Shown here: positions 1 to 12,303 of the stretch, piece by piece
How positions within the stretch are numbered: position 1 is the stretch's first letter
Layout: the number at the start of each line of letters is the position of its first letter
Source: Antilocapra americana
Lineage: Eukaryota; Chordata; Mammalia; Artiodactyla; Antilocapridae
NCBI GenBank assembly: GCA_007570785.1
Contig: ML664159.1
Coordinates: 2,623,610 to 2,687,609, forward strand
DNA length: 64,000 nt
Reading direction: 5' to 3'
Position numbers and translations under genes: made by a program
Notes under the pieces: model-generated
Told to the model about the DNA's origin: nothing
Databases searched by the model: none
Seen by the model: the letters and a program-made list of their open reading frames with translations, nothing else

Positions 1-639
1 TTCTAAAGCAGAAAGAGTACATAGTCCTCTGAAGTTTAATAACTACACTGCTTTCCCAGCGTATTTTGGTATTATATATGCCATGGCTTTGATTCTCATC
101 ACCTTGTAACATATTTGAAGGAATCTATAAGCTGCCAGATATTCCAGCACTGCTAAATGAGTTCCTGGAAACATCAAAGCCAGGTATCAAAAGCCAGCTA
201 TATTTCGTGCGCCTGTGAAATTTCTTTAGCAGCAGCAAACATACCCCATCTGTCATGCCTGTCTCAAGTCTATAGCAGAAGAGCCTAAATAACTCTCGAT
301 ACTGCATTTGATCTTTATCCTTCTCTCATCGTGACCTTCAGCTGGGGGCGATATTTTCCCTTTATATGATAGTAGTAAATAATTGTGTCTGGTTAATCCA
401 GCTGATTAGGGTGGGTGTTGATTAGTTTGAGGTCACAGGTTTATCCTTGTAGAAACCAGTTAACTTTTATAGGCAGGAAGCCAAGGTTCCAAAGTCTAAC
501 TCATCTAGTTAAAACTGTACAGAGTAAGGTCCAGAAAACTCAACTTAACTGACGTTTGCTAAAGTCTGAGTGCTATATCTTATTTGCATCATCTTCCCAC
601 TCAAATGTGTTCATCTTCTGTGATTCTAGTCTCATTTAA

Positions 640-1430
640 TGGCACTATTAATCCAGTCACCAGATCAGAAACATGGGACACATCCTGGACTCCTTCCACT
701 CCATTCAGCCCCTCCATGCAGTTAGAGTCTAACTCTTAAATACTCTCAAATCATCCCCATTGTTGCCTCCTCAGTTCTCTGCCATAATTGTCTCATTTGC
801 AGTTCTAGTAGCTATAGATGGCTAAACATAGTATAATATTTATAATAAACATCCTAATAAATATTCAGCAAATAAATGCCTATTTCCTCTCTTCCCCCAC
901 CTCCCTCTACCAAAATAAACAAATCAGCCCTCCCTACCACTGCTGTTGGAATGACCTTTATAAAAGGCAAATCTGACCCTTGTTGAAATCCACCGGTGAT
1001 TCCTGTAGCCCACAGAATCAAATCCTAACCTCTTAACCCAGCACACAAAGCTCTTTATTATCTGGCCCCAGCCAACCTGTTCAGTTCAGGCTTATCTGTT
1101 ATCACCCCGCTCACACACACACACCCTGACCTCCCACATGAACCGTGGGTGCTGCTTGCTCTGGATTGCTTGGGCCGCTTGGTTGGCTTCTGCACATGTC
1201 AGTCACTGCATGCGGTGTCCTGCCTCTCACGGTCTGCCTGGTGGCTGGCCAGACTTGGCTCCCTTCCCCTACTCTGGGGCACCTCCCTTGACCACCTTCC
1301 GTGACCCTTTTCCCAGCAGTTAGGCCCTCTGCCTCCGGGTTGTTCCCAGACCACCTTTGTGCCACACACCACACTGCGCCACAGGGTTTGCTTGTCTCTT
1401 TCCCCACTGACTTTTGGGCATTTTACCTTT
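640..1430 (+). repeat. L2-like LINE remnant
   Basis: The pyrimidine-rich stretch around 930-1330 matches from memory the L2 3' region: CTGACC, then AATCCTAACCTCTTAACC, CTTTATTATCTGGCCCC and a run of CCTCTGCCT further on. The upstream limit is vague. An internal (AC)n run of about 14 bases sits near 1111. It accounts for the spurious short ORFs at 1111-1483. Confidence 0.55.
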
Positions 1431-2565
1431 TTCATCTTCTTATCCTGGCCATAGCTCAGCACTTAATCATTGTGTCTACTTAGGATTACTTTTGTTTGCT
1501 GTCACATTTCTTTCTTGATTTTGAACAATTTGTAGAGAAATTGCCTAAAATGGTTATAATTCTCCTGAGCTCCCAAATGCATAGTCCCAAGAACTATTTA
1601 TCTAGTGAAGAGATTGTGTCCTAATTTCTGTTTTATTCAGCAACTATTTCTTTAATAGTTTTGGTTTCCATTACATTACATTCTATCATTTATATTGCAG
1701 GCCCTTTTTAGTATCTGACATACACTTTCTAGAACAAATGATAGTGTGGGTACTGGTACTCTGCATTGATAATATATGTTGGAAATGGTATGTCAAGATA
1801 TTGTTGAGTGGGAAGAGAGTCATTGTTAGTAAGCATCTAAATTATGAGAATGGGTGTTCTCTTCAGAATTTTAAATTTGGAAAATTAATTTTTATATTGG
1901 TATGTGTGCCGGTGTGTTTGGTGAAGCATGTTGACACAGACTTGTTAATATTTCTGCAGTCCACTCTCCTTCTTCCCATTAAAGCAAAAATCAGCCATCA
2001 GTTCACAATGTTTTTTTTCTAATTTATTGTGATAAAGTTTTATTTTGAGTGAGTCCAGATGGATTGATTCAGCCACATGATATATGTAACTAAATCTAAA
2101 GCATACTGCACAGTGGCTGTCTCCCATTCTCGCTCTTCTCTGGCCATCTCTCAGTCAGGCTGTCTTTAAGTCAGACAGGGTTCCCATCTGCCAGGATGAC
2201 TGCACCCTGCTTTTAGGAAGCCCTGTCTCTCCTCTCTCCAACCCCATCTCTAGCACCGTCTCTTGCTCAGTGATTACATATCCTGTATTGACTACTTTGA
2301 CCTTTTACCTCTATCTGCTCAGCAGTCTAAATTCCAACCTTTGTTTAAGGCTCTGAGACCCTAGACTCGTTAGCTCATGGCCTGACATCTCACACTGTGC
2401 CTTGTAGTGTGCTGTTCACATTTTCTCATCTCATGTATCCCTGTTGAGGTTTCCTTTTCCAACTCTGGCCCTGTTATTCCCTGCCCCTGCCCTTCAAGCG
2501 AAATGCTTGAAGAACTTTTCTTCTTCCATTATAACCTTCACTTTGTGGTAATTATTTCCTATTGA

Positions 2566-2768
2566 AGTGTTAGGTTACTTAGTCATGTCTGACTGTGATC
2601 CTGTGGACTATAGCCCACCAGGACCCTCTGTCCTTGGGATTCTTCAGGCAAGAATACTGGAGTGTATTGCCATTCCCGTCTCCAGGGGATCTTCCCAGCC
2701 TAGGGATCAAACCCAGGTTTCCTGCATTGTAGGCAGATTCTTTACTGTCTGAACTACTGAGGAATCCC
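2566..2768 (-). mobile_element. BOVA2 SINE
   Basis: Reverse complement of a BOVA2 unit: the GACTATAGCCCACCAGG block, the AAGAATACTGGAG block, and the tRNA-like end with GATCAAACCCAGGT and GCAGATTCTTTACTGTCTGA. It is the only young ruminant SINE recognised within the TIPARP body. It is moderately diverged, with several changes in the promoter boxes. Confidence 0.9.
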
Positions 2769-5651
2769 TAAACTGTTCCTAAAATTCTTTCTCTTACAGA
2801 AAGCTGTCTTGGATTGATACTGTAAAGTGTCTCACTTTTCTTTTCCTTTGTCCATTCCTGGAGCAGTAGCCGCCTCCTCTCCCATAATGCTGCACGCCTT
2901 TGCTTTGTCCTCTCATTCCCAGAAGGTACTTGTGTTAGATAGGCAGATGTGCTGCTTCTTTGGTTTTAGATTTTGTTAGTTTTTTCTCTCTTGAAGCCAG
3001 GGACTACATCTGTTCGATTCTTTGTGTATTGCCTAAAACAGCCCACCATCACCATTTCCATACACACGACTCATAACTGGTTTCTGATAATATGAAACAG
3101 TGGTTTGACAAGAGCAGTGAATGTTGAACATTTGGCTTTCGTGTTGGATGAATTTTATACTGATGCAGATTGAAGAGAATAAAAACTCTGGGCTTTGGAT
3201 TTTTTTAAGCATTCCCTGTTTAAGGGAGAGCAGGTGGTAAAATTAATCTTATAAAAAGATAATTTAATGTTTTTCAAATTTGTTATTTTGTCTCTGTCAA
3301 GTCTAGAAAAGCATATTGAAAATCAAATAGAGCTAAAACAGTACTTTGACACATCAATCCACAGAACAGTTGACTGTAGTAAATTAGGATTTGTCATAGA
3401 AATTTCATAATGCCCAAAACACTGAAGTGCTCAGAGCATGTAGCAAAAGCTGCAGTTTGAGATGTCTTTCTCATGCAAATCATTATCTATGAAGTCTTAA
3501 TAATATAGGAGTAAACAGAAATTGCCAGAGGGATGTCCAGAATAAAATCTGATACTTTAACAGCAAAAAGCATTGGCTGTGTATAGTATAATGTATGTTA
3601 ACATATTAACTGCACTACCAAGAACTCCATAAAGAAAATACTGAGGATTTGTTGACTCATAATTTGGAACAGTTACTGGAAAATAAAGCAGGAAAATCTG
3701 TTTAGAAACTGGAAGTGATCTTAAGAGGAAGAAAGAGGTTAATATCTCTTTACTCTATAACATCAGATTCTCCTAAAGTTAAGGGAAAATTGTTTAAAGC
3801 AACTTGATGTGAAGTTTAATTTCAGTATAGGAGTTCCAGTTTTCAATATTTTTCTTTTTTGTAGAATTTCCCAGAAACATTTTTTTTAAATTCCGGATTA
3901 TGTGTTCCTTTTTACCATAAATAATCTTAAACAAAGTAGTGTTCAAATGTGATATAAACTGCATTTTATTGTCTTCCCGTTTCACACCTAGAATTATATG
4001 TTCCTTTTAAGACTACATCCTGCTAGTTAGGATGAAATTAGGCATTCTAATCCTCACTTGAAATTAAGCAAGAAATTAGGGTTTGGGGAAGCTCTTTAGG
4101 AATTTTTAAAGGAATATAACTACTTCTTACAAGTTAAGTGCTGCAGGGCCCCATCAGTTGGTATATGACTTGAGTTTTTTGGTTTTTCTCCATCCCCCCC
4201 ACCAAAAAAAGAGAAGCTAATAAACAAATTATGAACATTGGGGTGGAGGGTAGGAAATATTTTCTTTCCCTCACATTTGCCAGGGGTGTTTAGTGACAGA
4301 TGTTAATAGGTATTCATGGTAAAGGGGAGAGTATTGTCATAGGTTTGTAAGAGTACTTTCTAGTGCTCATCATGGTATTGATACTTCAGTATCTATCTTC
4401 ACATATTTAAGGGATAGAGGAATAGCTGCAGTACTGCAGTTAAATTGTTTAATTCTGTGTAGACAAGTTTTTCAGACTTGACCAGACCACAAAATGTTTT
4501 TTTTGCGCAGAGTACCTATTTAACAGTTCTTAAAACAAGTGTTCCAAGAGCAGAGTCTGGAGTTTCACAGTAACCAACAAAACCCATAGGTCAAAATTCA
4601 TACCCTTTTCAAAACCCTAACTTAACTACAGGAAAACATGTCAATTATTGGGAATATCTGTCCAAACTCCTGGATTTCATATAAGCCAGTTTTGAGTGCC
4701 ACTGATCTGGAGTATCTGGATGTGTGTTAAAGACATTCGTTTAGAAATCTGTGGTCAAAATAAAAGAGTTCATTTCAAAACTTAGTCACTCTGCTTATAG
4801 CTGTGATGTTATTTATGTTTTCTTAGGGAAATTTTGACATATACACAAAAAGAAAAATGAACATTTTGCCATTAGTGGTTCAGATGAGTCAAACACTAGA
4901 TGAAGTCCCATTAAAAAAGAAACACAAATTGTTAGTACCACCCTTTATAAATTTAAGTGATTTTGATTTATATGGTGGGACCTCCCCCTCCCTCCCCAAT
5001 AAAGTATGGATGCAGCAGTAGCAGACCATATAACAAAATGACAAAACTATTCTCATAGCTGGACATTATGATAATCCAGACTATTTTTTCTCATCATATT
5101 TTGTCAACCTTTTTTTTTCCTACCCACAGGATAAAAGATGATATTGATGATAGGTATATTAGCAGTACTTGCCTCATCTGAGGTAATTTTATTTTTCCTA
5201 TCTTTCATCAAGCAATATTGTGTATTCCTGTGTTGGCTTAGGTGAACTGATGCCTCTGAAAAAGAGACAGGCTTCAAGAGAAGTTTCTTTTCTCTCTCTG
5301 CTTTCCATGTCAGCTTCATCCTAGAGCTGACTCCCTGATTGATTGAGACCAGGTTTGGCTCATTCCACTGTGGTGGGAAGAGTAGGACTATGTTGATTGA
5401 TTTAGGCCAGTGATGCTGTAGGATAAAAAATCCCTGTTCCATGGCTTGGATGTTTTGGTCTTGTTAAGAAAAGACATAAAGGAAATAGGGAAACCACTCA
5501 CAATGTTATCTTTTTACTCCAAACAAAACAAGCTTTGAAAATTCTACAATATAATATACTAGATATTTGTAATGTCATATGAGATGTTTAGGTATTTCTG
5601 TTTTGCAAATGTACTGATATTAACAGTTCATTTTTTCTTGGGTCTTTTTAG

Positions 5652-5820
5652 AGGACAAGAATTTTGGGCAGATTTGAATGCCATGAATGTGTATGAAACA
5701 GCTGAATTTGACCAACTACGAAGGCTGTCCACACCACCCTCTAGCAATGTCAACTCTGTTTACCACACAGTCTGGAAATTCTTCTGTAGGGACCACTTTG
5801 GATGGAGGGAGTATCCTGAG
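5652..5820 (+). CDS. TIPARP: TIPARP exon 3: start of WWE region
   Basis: 169-nt coding exon between acceptor AG (5650-5651) and donor GT (5821-5822). Its first base completes an arginine codon begun in the previous exon; its last codon, GAG, is complete (phase 0 exit). It encodes about 56 residues, from RGQEFWADL to FGWREYPE, corresponding to human residues 306-362. The segment leads into the WWE fold, a module that binds iso-ADP-ribose or ADP-ribose units in PARP family members, and carries the conserved tryptophans of VWKFFC and GWREY. The open frame extends upstream into the intron from 5572, but that part is not coding, because the polypyrimidine tract and AG mark the exon edge. Confidence 0.95.
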
Positions 5821-7132
5821 GTATTTACAGAGTCTTTTTCCAAAAAGTGCATTTAAATTTTTTTGTCTTTCACTGTTCCTTTCTGATGATGACTAGACAG
5901 AACCACAAACCAAAGGGCTTATGGATATAAAATTGAGTCTTGTTGACAGTAATACTTTTCTCTCTTGATTTTTCTGGAAATGTATTTTTTTTTCCCATTA
6001 ATTTCCTGGAGCCCATAAATGGAATACCATTATCATCAGAGAGAAAATGCTTTTCCCAGTATCTTATTACAATAGGGACCAAGTATTTACTGTGAAAAGT
6101 ACTCAGACTCAGTGCCAACTTTGGAGTGATTTTAATGAGATGAGCACTAGTGTAACTTTTGGCTATATCTGGCTCCTGGTGACTTGATCATGTATTACAC
6201 TATTAGCATTTTAGAAGACTGGGGAAAATAATTATCCTTAAGCCCTTGGAAGAAGTACTTGAAAATGTTTTTTGAACTGTGGTGAAGCAAATCAGTCATC
6301 TAAAATTCTGTCACAAATGCACACGTATCCTTAGTCTGAGATGGTAAGAACAGTTCATCAGTTACACAGTGGGGTTTTAAAATAGTGGTGGTTTACTTTG
6401 CCTCTGAATGAGAATTCTGAGTCACAATTATTGTCCTGAAATGGACTTAAAGATTAATTTCACATTCCAAAGATCTGACTTCTTTAATTGATTAAATTCA
6501 TTTCTAGCATTACAAAAAGGGAGAACTGACTAATCCACTTTAGGTTTTCTTTTAAGGAAATAGCAAAAGAAAACAACCTAGTATGTTAATTAGTATAAAA
6601 CACAATATTGAGTTGACATTTCTGATTCTTAAATAGTCACTAGTATCTAATATCTTCCGAAGAGAATAAGAGGCTGTTTAAAGTATATTTGAGTAGTCCA
6701 ATGTAGTTGTACTGTCCCTGTGTTTTTCCTCTTGAGAGGTTTCTTGGGTTTGGAACTTAATTGATTTATTTGAGCAGTATATACTACCATTTTTAATCCT
6801 CTTCTGAAACTCTCTTAAGGAACAGAAACAATAAAATCTCCAGGACATTTGTAAGGCTTCTAATTAGAATTGACTAACCCTTCACATGTTTCATAAGGTG
6901 GGAAATCCATGGAAGCATCTTTCTGTTCTGCATCTTAGAAAAGAATAAAATTCCTACATATAACAGGAAGTAATTTGATTCACTGTACTTTTTGGCACTC
7001 TTCTGAGGTTAACGACAAAGTTAACTATTTTTACCTTTTGTTACATTAACATTTTTCCCATCTTATAGTGACTGTTTATTGCTTTTTTATCTCACTATGT
7101 TTTTTCTTTATCTTCTGTTTTCTCCTCCATAG
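5821..7132 (+). other. TIPARP: TIPARP intron 3
   Basis: Phase 0 intron of 1312 bp with GT at 5821 and AG at 7131-7132, preceded by a strong T/C tract. No young interspersed repeat is recognised. Open frames in it are fragments with no domain. Confidence 0.9.
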
Positions 7133-7293
7133 TCTGTTATTCGGTTGATTGAAGAAGCCAACTCTCGAGGTTTGAAAGAAGTCCGATTTATGATGTGGAA
7201 CAACCACTACATTCTCCACAACTCATTCTTCAGAAGAGAAATAAAAAGGAGACCCCTTTTCCGTTCCTGTTTTATACTGCTTCCATATTTACA
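7133..7293 (+). CDS. TIPARP: TIPARP exon 4: WWE domain core
   Basis: 161-nt exon encoding from SVIRLIEEAN to the split glutamine after LLPYL. The last two bases (CA) form a glutamine codon with the first base of exon 5, so the donor is the GT at 7294-7295. It supplies the second half of the WWE domain, with MMWNNHYILHN and the basic RREIKRRPLF strand. All residues are in frame with no stop. It corresponds to about human residues 363-416. Confidence 0.95.
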
Positions 7294-9214
7294 GTAAGTG
7301 TCCAGAAGAAATTCTCACCCTCCATTTTATGCAAATGTACAACTTTTAATGCCAAAGACTTTAAAAGATAAACTTGATTTTCTCTAAAATGTAAAACTGA
7401 GTTATTCTTTAATTCTTCCAAAAATAGAGTTTAGATGAGCTATAATTAACCTAGCACTAAAAGAGTGAGCATCCTCTTGCATTTTTTTGGATTGGAAAGC
7501 AAAGTAAACATTTTTCCACCACTAAAAGTAGTTCTATCTAGATTAAGGCAGAGTTTGCATTTGCCTCTTTCAAGAAAGATTGAGATATACCCTTCCATGT
7601 TATGGGGCTGTTTTCTAGCGCAGGTAAACTGCCATGGCAAGTAGAGATTGTCCCTCAAAATAGTGTTCTCCATTCGTCTCCCTTCGGTGAATTTGCATGG
7701 AGAGCGTTCACCTTTTCAAGCAATTTGCATTCTCATTTGCTCAGTAACGCCCATTTTCCTGTAACACTCACTGAAAGTACCTGTCATACTTCTAGGTTTG
7801 AGACTGAACTCATCCTTCTGAATTAAAGGTGAGCTCTCCTTCCAGTTTCCCCAGTGCCATTTTTCTTTGCTCTAGAGAGCCTACTGGCACATCTCCATAG
7901 AGGGCAAAAGCTGGGGCACATTGCCATTAGCAAGGCCATCTCTGAAAGGTAGTGTCTCTAGGGAAATCATTATCTACTCTAGTCAGATAGATCATATTTA
8001 GAGCTTGATTTTTAAAATACAACTAGGTTTACTTGGTTTTATGAACTGGGGAGATCTAGGGTAATAGTGGTTGGCATCTTATATTCTTACTAGTAGTTTA
8101 TTTCAAGTCCAAAGTGTGTTTTTTGCATACCGTTATAGTAGTCTTAATGTTATTTCTAGTTGAGATTGCAAAAGGAACATTAAAATATAAACAAAAATCC
8201 TTGAAATGCTGAGTACCCAAAAGCAGTTTGTTAGTAAGGCAGATTTTAGAAATATATGTTTCTAAACTTGAGGTAAATATGTGCTTTCTTCTTAGTTTAG
8301 GTGTGAAAATTCTACCCTGTGGTTTTTTTTTTTTTTATTAGAAACTAATAAAAATGCCGTTCTGTAATTGCACTGGCACAGCTAGAGACAGTGTCAGCGT
8401 CCAGTAGCTAGGAACATACTGTCCTCCTAGTGAGACAGTAGAGCTCATCAGTGAGACCTGCAGCTTGGCATGCTGGGCCAATCAAGCATGATGCAGCTTC
8501 TGTGTGAGAGGAATAAAGCTCACTCAATGCTGCATTGTTGGGAGAGTTTTACGGAAGAGTGAAAATTGATTTGTTTCGATCCTAAGACTAGCAATTATGG
8601 AATACCCGTCCCTTCAATTTTTTTTAAACTTAGGCTTGTTTTGTAGAAGTATGATCTGTAAAAATAGTATGAGCAGTAGTAGAGTTAATGCCATAAATAT
8701 GGCCTTCCTATTTATAACATTGGCTTACAAGAGAACAAAGAAAATCACTTTTCCTTTTCAGAATATCCTAATTTAGTCTTCTTATCTGGAACAGTAATCA
8801 TCAGGTAAAAAGTAAGAGCTTAGCAAATCAAAGAGATTATGCAGACATTTCAACGGGTGAAGAGTGGAGTAGCAGCAAGTTCACCAGGGTGTGATGGTGC
8901 ATGCAGCCATTGAGTTCCTGTCTGCCCTAGAGTCCAGAGCTGGCCTAGAGGGGAGAAAGAGGAGAAGGACCAATTCCAAAAATCAGATTTCAGAAGTGGA
9001 TTTCTAGAGAGACCATAATCTTAGTTAGGAAGAAAGTTTTGTTTTGAAGTATTAGTAAGTGCAAAGGGTCCAAGAAAATCATTGGTGTCAAAAAGGCTGT
9101 AACTATCAGGGGATCAGGGATACCTAAGAACTGGGAATGCTAGAGTAGGGAGGTGGGGGATGCAAGCTTAACTCGTGAGTTTTCTGCAAAGTTGGCTCTT
9201 TTTAAAGGGTTTCC

Positions 9215-9400
9215 CTGCCTTTTCCCCTTTCGTTTTATTAACATAGTTGACATAAAACACTCTATTAGTTAAAAGTGCACAGCATAATGACTTTATATAT
9301 ATTGCAGAATTATTACCACAATCAAGTTTAGCTAATGTTTCTCATAGTTAAGTTTTTTCCATGTGCTTGCTGGTTTTTAATAGGGCTAGTAAAAATCTTA
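9215..9400. repeat. Old L1M-type 3' end fragment
   Basis: The series ATTAACATAGTTGACATAAA, CTATTAGTTAAAAGTGCACAGCATAATGA, TATATTGCAGAATTATTACC and CACAATCAAGTTTAGCTAA resembles the 3' region of ancient mammalian L1M elements. Orientation is left open. Confidence 0.5.
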
Positions 9401-9538
9401 TTCTCGAATGTTCTTAGAATACTTGAACTAAACACACAAATACCAGCTTTCGAAGTTTGAAAGTCCATTTCAACTGACAGGACATCTGTCCTGTGCAGTT
9501 ACCTCACAGTCTTGATAAGGCCTGAGAGCCACAAAGCA

Positions 9539-9732
9539 GCGATCCTCAGCCTTTCTGGCACCAGGGACGGGTTCCATGGAAGACAATTTTTCCACAGACT
9601 AGGGGTCAGAGGAAGGTTTCTGGATGATTCAAGCACCTTACATTTATTGTGCACCTAATTTTTATGATCATTAGAGCAGCTGCACCTCAGATCATCAGGC
9701 ATTAGCTCTGGGAGGTTGGGGACCCCCCCCAC
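9539..9732. mobile_element. hAT-Charlie (MER1-like) non-autonomous DNA transposon
   Basis: Begins GCGATCCTCAGCC and ends GGTTGGGGACCCCC, with GGCACCAGGGAC, TGGAAGACAATTTTTCCAC, GATGATTCAAG and ATCATCAGGCATTAG inside. The same element recurs at 40893-41078 and 43443-43619. It is internally deleted relative to the full element. Confidence 0.75.
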
Positions 9733-11312
9733 CCCCCGGCAAAAGGATAAAATTAATTTTTACTTCATCACTGAAGTTAGGAAATGTCTTTCAGAATGGC
9801 CAGGGGAGGGAAGGGGAGTGATGAATGGCGACCTTACATCAGGAGAATTCATTCTTCAGAGGTCCCTGAGTGCGTGCTCCATAGCCTTTGACTGACTCTG
9901 GCTCCCTAGAGAAGGCTAGGTATGTGGGAAGCTTGCGATGTGTCATTGGAATACCCATGAGATGAACAGGAAGCTCTCATTTTGTGAACTGATTTCCAGG
10001 CAGGACTGGCAGCAGAAGGAAGAGGAACCATCTCTTTGGTTGTCAGTGCCAGGTTTTCAGTACAGCTGTGACAGCCTGTAACCTATTTTGGGCAGAGTGG
10101 TTGGGAGAATCTTACCTTCCTCCTTCAACCCAGAAACCTCTGTTGGTAACATCAACCCCTAACAAGACTGGTTAACCTGGTGGGTTAGGACTTAGACTCT
10201 TCACAGAGCAGGAATAGAGGGAACAGCTAAAAATAAGGAGATTATAGTCTGTGTTTCCTGACATTCCTCTAGAATAGGGACGGCTTTTTAAGGAGTTACA
10301 TACCTGTCAGAATTTGATTAAAGCAGTGGGGCCTCTCTTCAGAAAAATGTAACAGGCAAGGAAGGCTCTGGAGGAATCTGTCAGGTCTTCGTGAAAATGC
10401 TCCAGAAGACAACTGGCAGGCCTTCTTTGCCCTGAATCTGTGTGTCAGGGTTAGGATTCCCTTTATCTCTGCTTATTTCCTTTTGCTCTATTTTGAAAAT
10501 GGCCAAGAAATAGGATTTAATCATTTAATCAGGCAGGAATAAGTAACTGCTTGTCTAAACTCATCCTTTAGAGTAACAGATCTGAATTTAAGGTTCAAGG
10601 ATATTCTGGTGTCTAGGGCTTAAGGTAGTTAGCTCTGTCTTAAACACATCTAAAGCTATAAAATTTGAATTGTATTGATAATTTTGTTGTTACATGTGAT
10701 ATTTAAAAGTGAAGCAAATCCCAAATGTCAGCTTTCTTTTGATGCCTACTCCATGATCTGTTTGTTTTTATACAAAAACTATAAAAGTGTAAGCTTTTTT
10801 TAAAAAATATTTTTTGTTGTCTCCCTGTTAGCTCCCTCTTACCCACCTGCCTCACTATCTCTATTCGCTATGCTTCCCCATCTAAGTAGCCTTTAGTAGT
10901 GATATGTTTTCTGCCTAGTACAACAGTTTGAGGAACACATACAAATTGTTGTTACCTTGAAATGGAGTGTAACTATATATAGGCAAAAAAAGGAATCCAG
11001 GATTCAGAAAGGAAAGATATTTATAAATTTGCGCTTACTTGCTTGTCTTGCAGCAGTACATTCCAGAGTTTTCTCCATAAGGAAGGGGGGGGGGCTAATA
11101 ATAGGTTATCTGTACAGTGTTCACCATAAGGTTTTTTCTTTCCTTTAATTGATAGCATTTTCTATAATTTTTTAAAGTATTTTATATTGGAGTATAAGCC
11201 AGTTGTTTTTTAAACATGCGTTTAAGCTATTCAGATGACAGTGTTAGAGCACTGTAATGTGAATTGCACTCGTGCTGAGGTTTTACATGGACATCCTCCC
11301 TCTCCCTTCCAG

Positions 11313-11591
11313 GACACTTGGTGGTGTTCCCACACAGGCTCCTCCACCTCTTGAAGCAACCTCCTCATCACAGATCATCTGCCCAGATGGGGTCACCTCA
11401 GCAAACTTTTACCCTGAAACTTGGGTTTATATGCACCCTTCTCAGGACTTCATCCAAGTGCCTGTTTCTGCAGAGGACAAAAGTTACCGAATCATCTATA
11501 ATCTTTTTCATAAGACTGTGCCTGAGTTTAAATATAGAATTTTGCAAATATTGAGAGTCCAAAATCAGTTTCTTTGGGAGAAATATAAAAG
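11313..11591 (+). CDS. TIPARP: TIPARP exon 5: WWE-to-catalytic linker and start of PARP domain
   Basis: 279-nt exon from the last base of a split glutamine codon to the first two bases (AG) of a split arginine codon. Acceptor AG is at 11311-11312 and donor GTAAGT starts at 11592. It encodes from TLGGVPTQAPPP through NFYPETWVYMHPS to QNQFLWEKYKR, about human residues 417-509. The proline-rich start is a linker; the segment from YRIIYNLFHKT onward is the first helix of the ADP-ribosyltransferase domain, ending in the basic helix that precedes the catalytic core. No frameshift or stop. The reading frame stays open upstream to 11272, but the AG defines the exon. Confidence 0.96.
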
Positions 11592-12303
11592 GTAAGTCAG
11601 CAGTATGAAAAGTTCAAAAGAGGTTTTCTTGATGTAGTTAATGATAAAAGCAGAACATAATAGTAAAGACTTGCATAGAACTTAATGTGATATTTTTTCA
11701 TATATTAACTCATATATTTTCATATAATGTGATATATTTTTCATATATAATTCTCATAACAGACCTTCCAAGTAGGATTATTACAGTCTGGATTTTGCAG
11801 AAAGAAAACTGAGTCACAGAAAAGTTTGGTAACTTGCTACAGGTCATACAGCTAATAAGATATGGTGCTGGAATTTGAACCCAGGCAGGCTAGCACCAGA
11901 GGCCTTGTTATTGACCACTTTATGGTGCTGTATTTCAAGTCAGCCACAAATTAATGTAATTCAGTGAGGGGAGGGGGAGCTTGCATGTATATTTGAGGAA
12001 CCTCAGAATTGAGAGAGTTGGTGGAATTAGGTAAGGAAGTCACCCTGAGAAGGTAAGCTTTGAGAGCTAGGTTTGAAATGAAAGAGCAACTGAACAAATG
12101 GTTGGTGGAGCAAAGAGGGAAAGGGCTTTTATCTGCTGTGCAAAACAGAAGTTTAAACTTTCAGTATGATCTTGGATGATATTTTTGCCCTTGATGGCTA
12201 CGTTAACATTTCCTCCCCATTGAAACCATAAAGAGAACATCGTGCCTATTAAACTGATCTATACCTTCCTTCTTCTGAATTCCCTGTCCACTTTTTGCAT
12301 TAG
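11592..12303 (+). other. TIPARP: TIPARP intron 5
   Basis: Phase 2 intron of 712 bp with donor GTAAGT at 11592 and acceptor AG at 12302-12303. It contains an AT-rich stretch (11690-11760) and an antisense MIR (11755-11930). The open frame running into exon 6 from 12242 is intronic up to 12303. Confidence 0.9.
11755..11930 (-). mobile_element. MIR SINE
   Basis: Antisense MIR core: GAAAACTGAGTCACAG, GGTAACTTGCTACAGGTCA, CAGCTAATAAG and GAATTTGAACCCAGGCAG follow the MIR consensus in order. Its divergence fits a repeat older than the ruminant radiation. Confidence 0.85.

Larger units (their letters stand above)
1..5651 (+). other. TIPARP: TIPARP intron 2 (partial, 3' part)
   Basis: AT-rich intronic sequence ending in a pyrimidine-rich tract and acceptor AG at 5650-5651. 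It interrupts an arginine codon after two bases (phase 2). Apart from an old L2-like stretch around 640-1430 and one BOVA2 SINE at 2566-2768, I see only unique sequence. Open frames in it are short, unconserved in composition and have no recognisable domain. Confidence 0.85.
7294..11312 (+). other. TIPARP: TIPARP intron 4
   Basis: Phase 2 intron of 4019 bp, GT at 7294 and AG at 11311-11312. It holds a hAT-Charlie fragment (9539-9732), an old L1M-like stretch (9215-9400) and a G10 homopolymer at 11085-11094, but no Bov-tA/BOVA2 SINE or BovB. Two POU octamer motifs sit at 7691 and 7723. The remainder looks unique. Confidence 0.88.

Noticed and set aside
1111..1483. Overlapping open frames on both strands
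   Set aside because: They lie in an L2-like intronic repeat of TIPARP, overlap each other on opposite strands and have no domain.
5104..5442. 112-codon minus-strand frame in TIPARP intron 2
   Set aside because: Just upstream of exon 3, low-complexity start, no known family, no splice or promoter support; best read as chance.
5572..5651. Upstream extension of the exon 3 frame with an ATG at 5572
   Set aside because: The polypyrimidine tract and AG at 5650-5651 show these codons are intron; the arginine codon is completed by splicing.
11085..11094. G10 run as a G-quadruplex
   Set aside because: A single homopolymer without the further G-tracts expected of a stable intramolecular quadruplex; more likely a plain homopolymer or an assembly-sensitive site.
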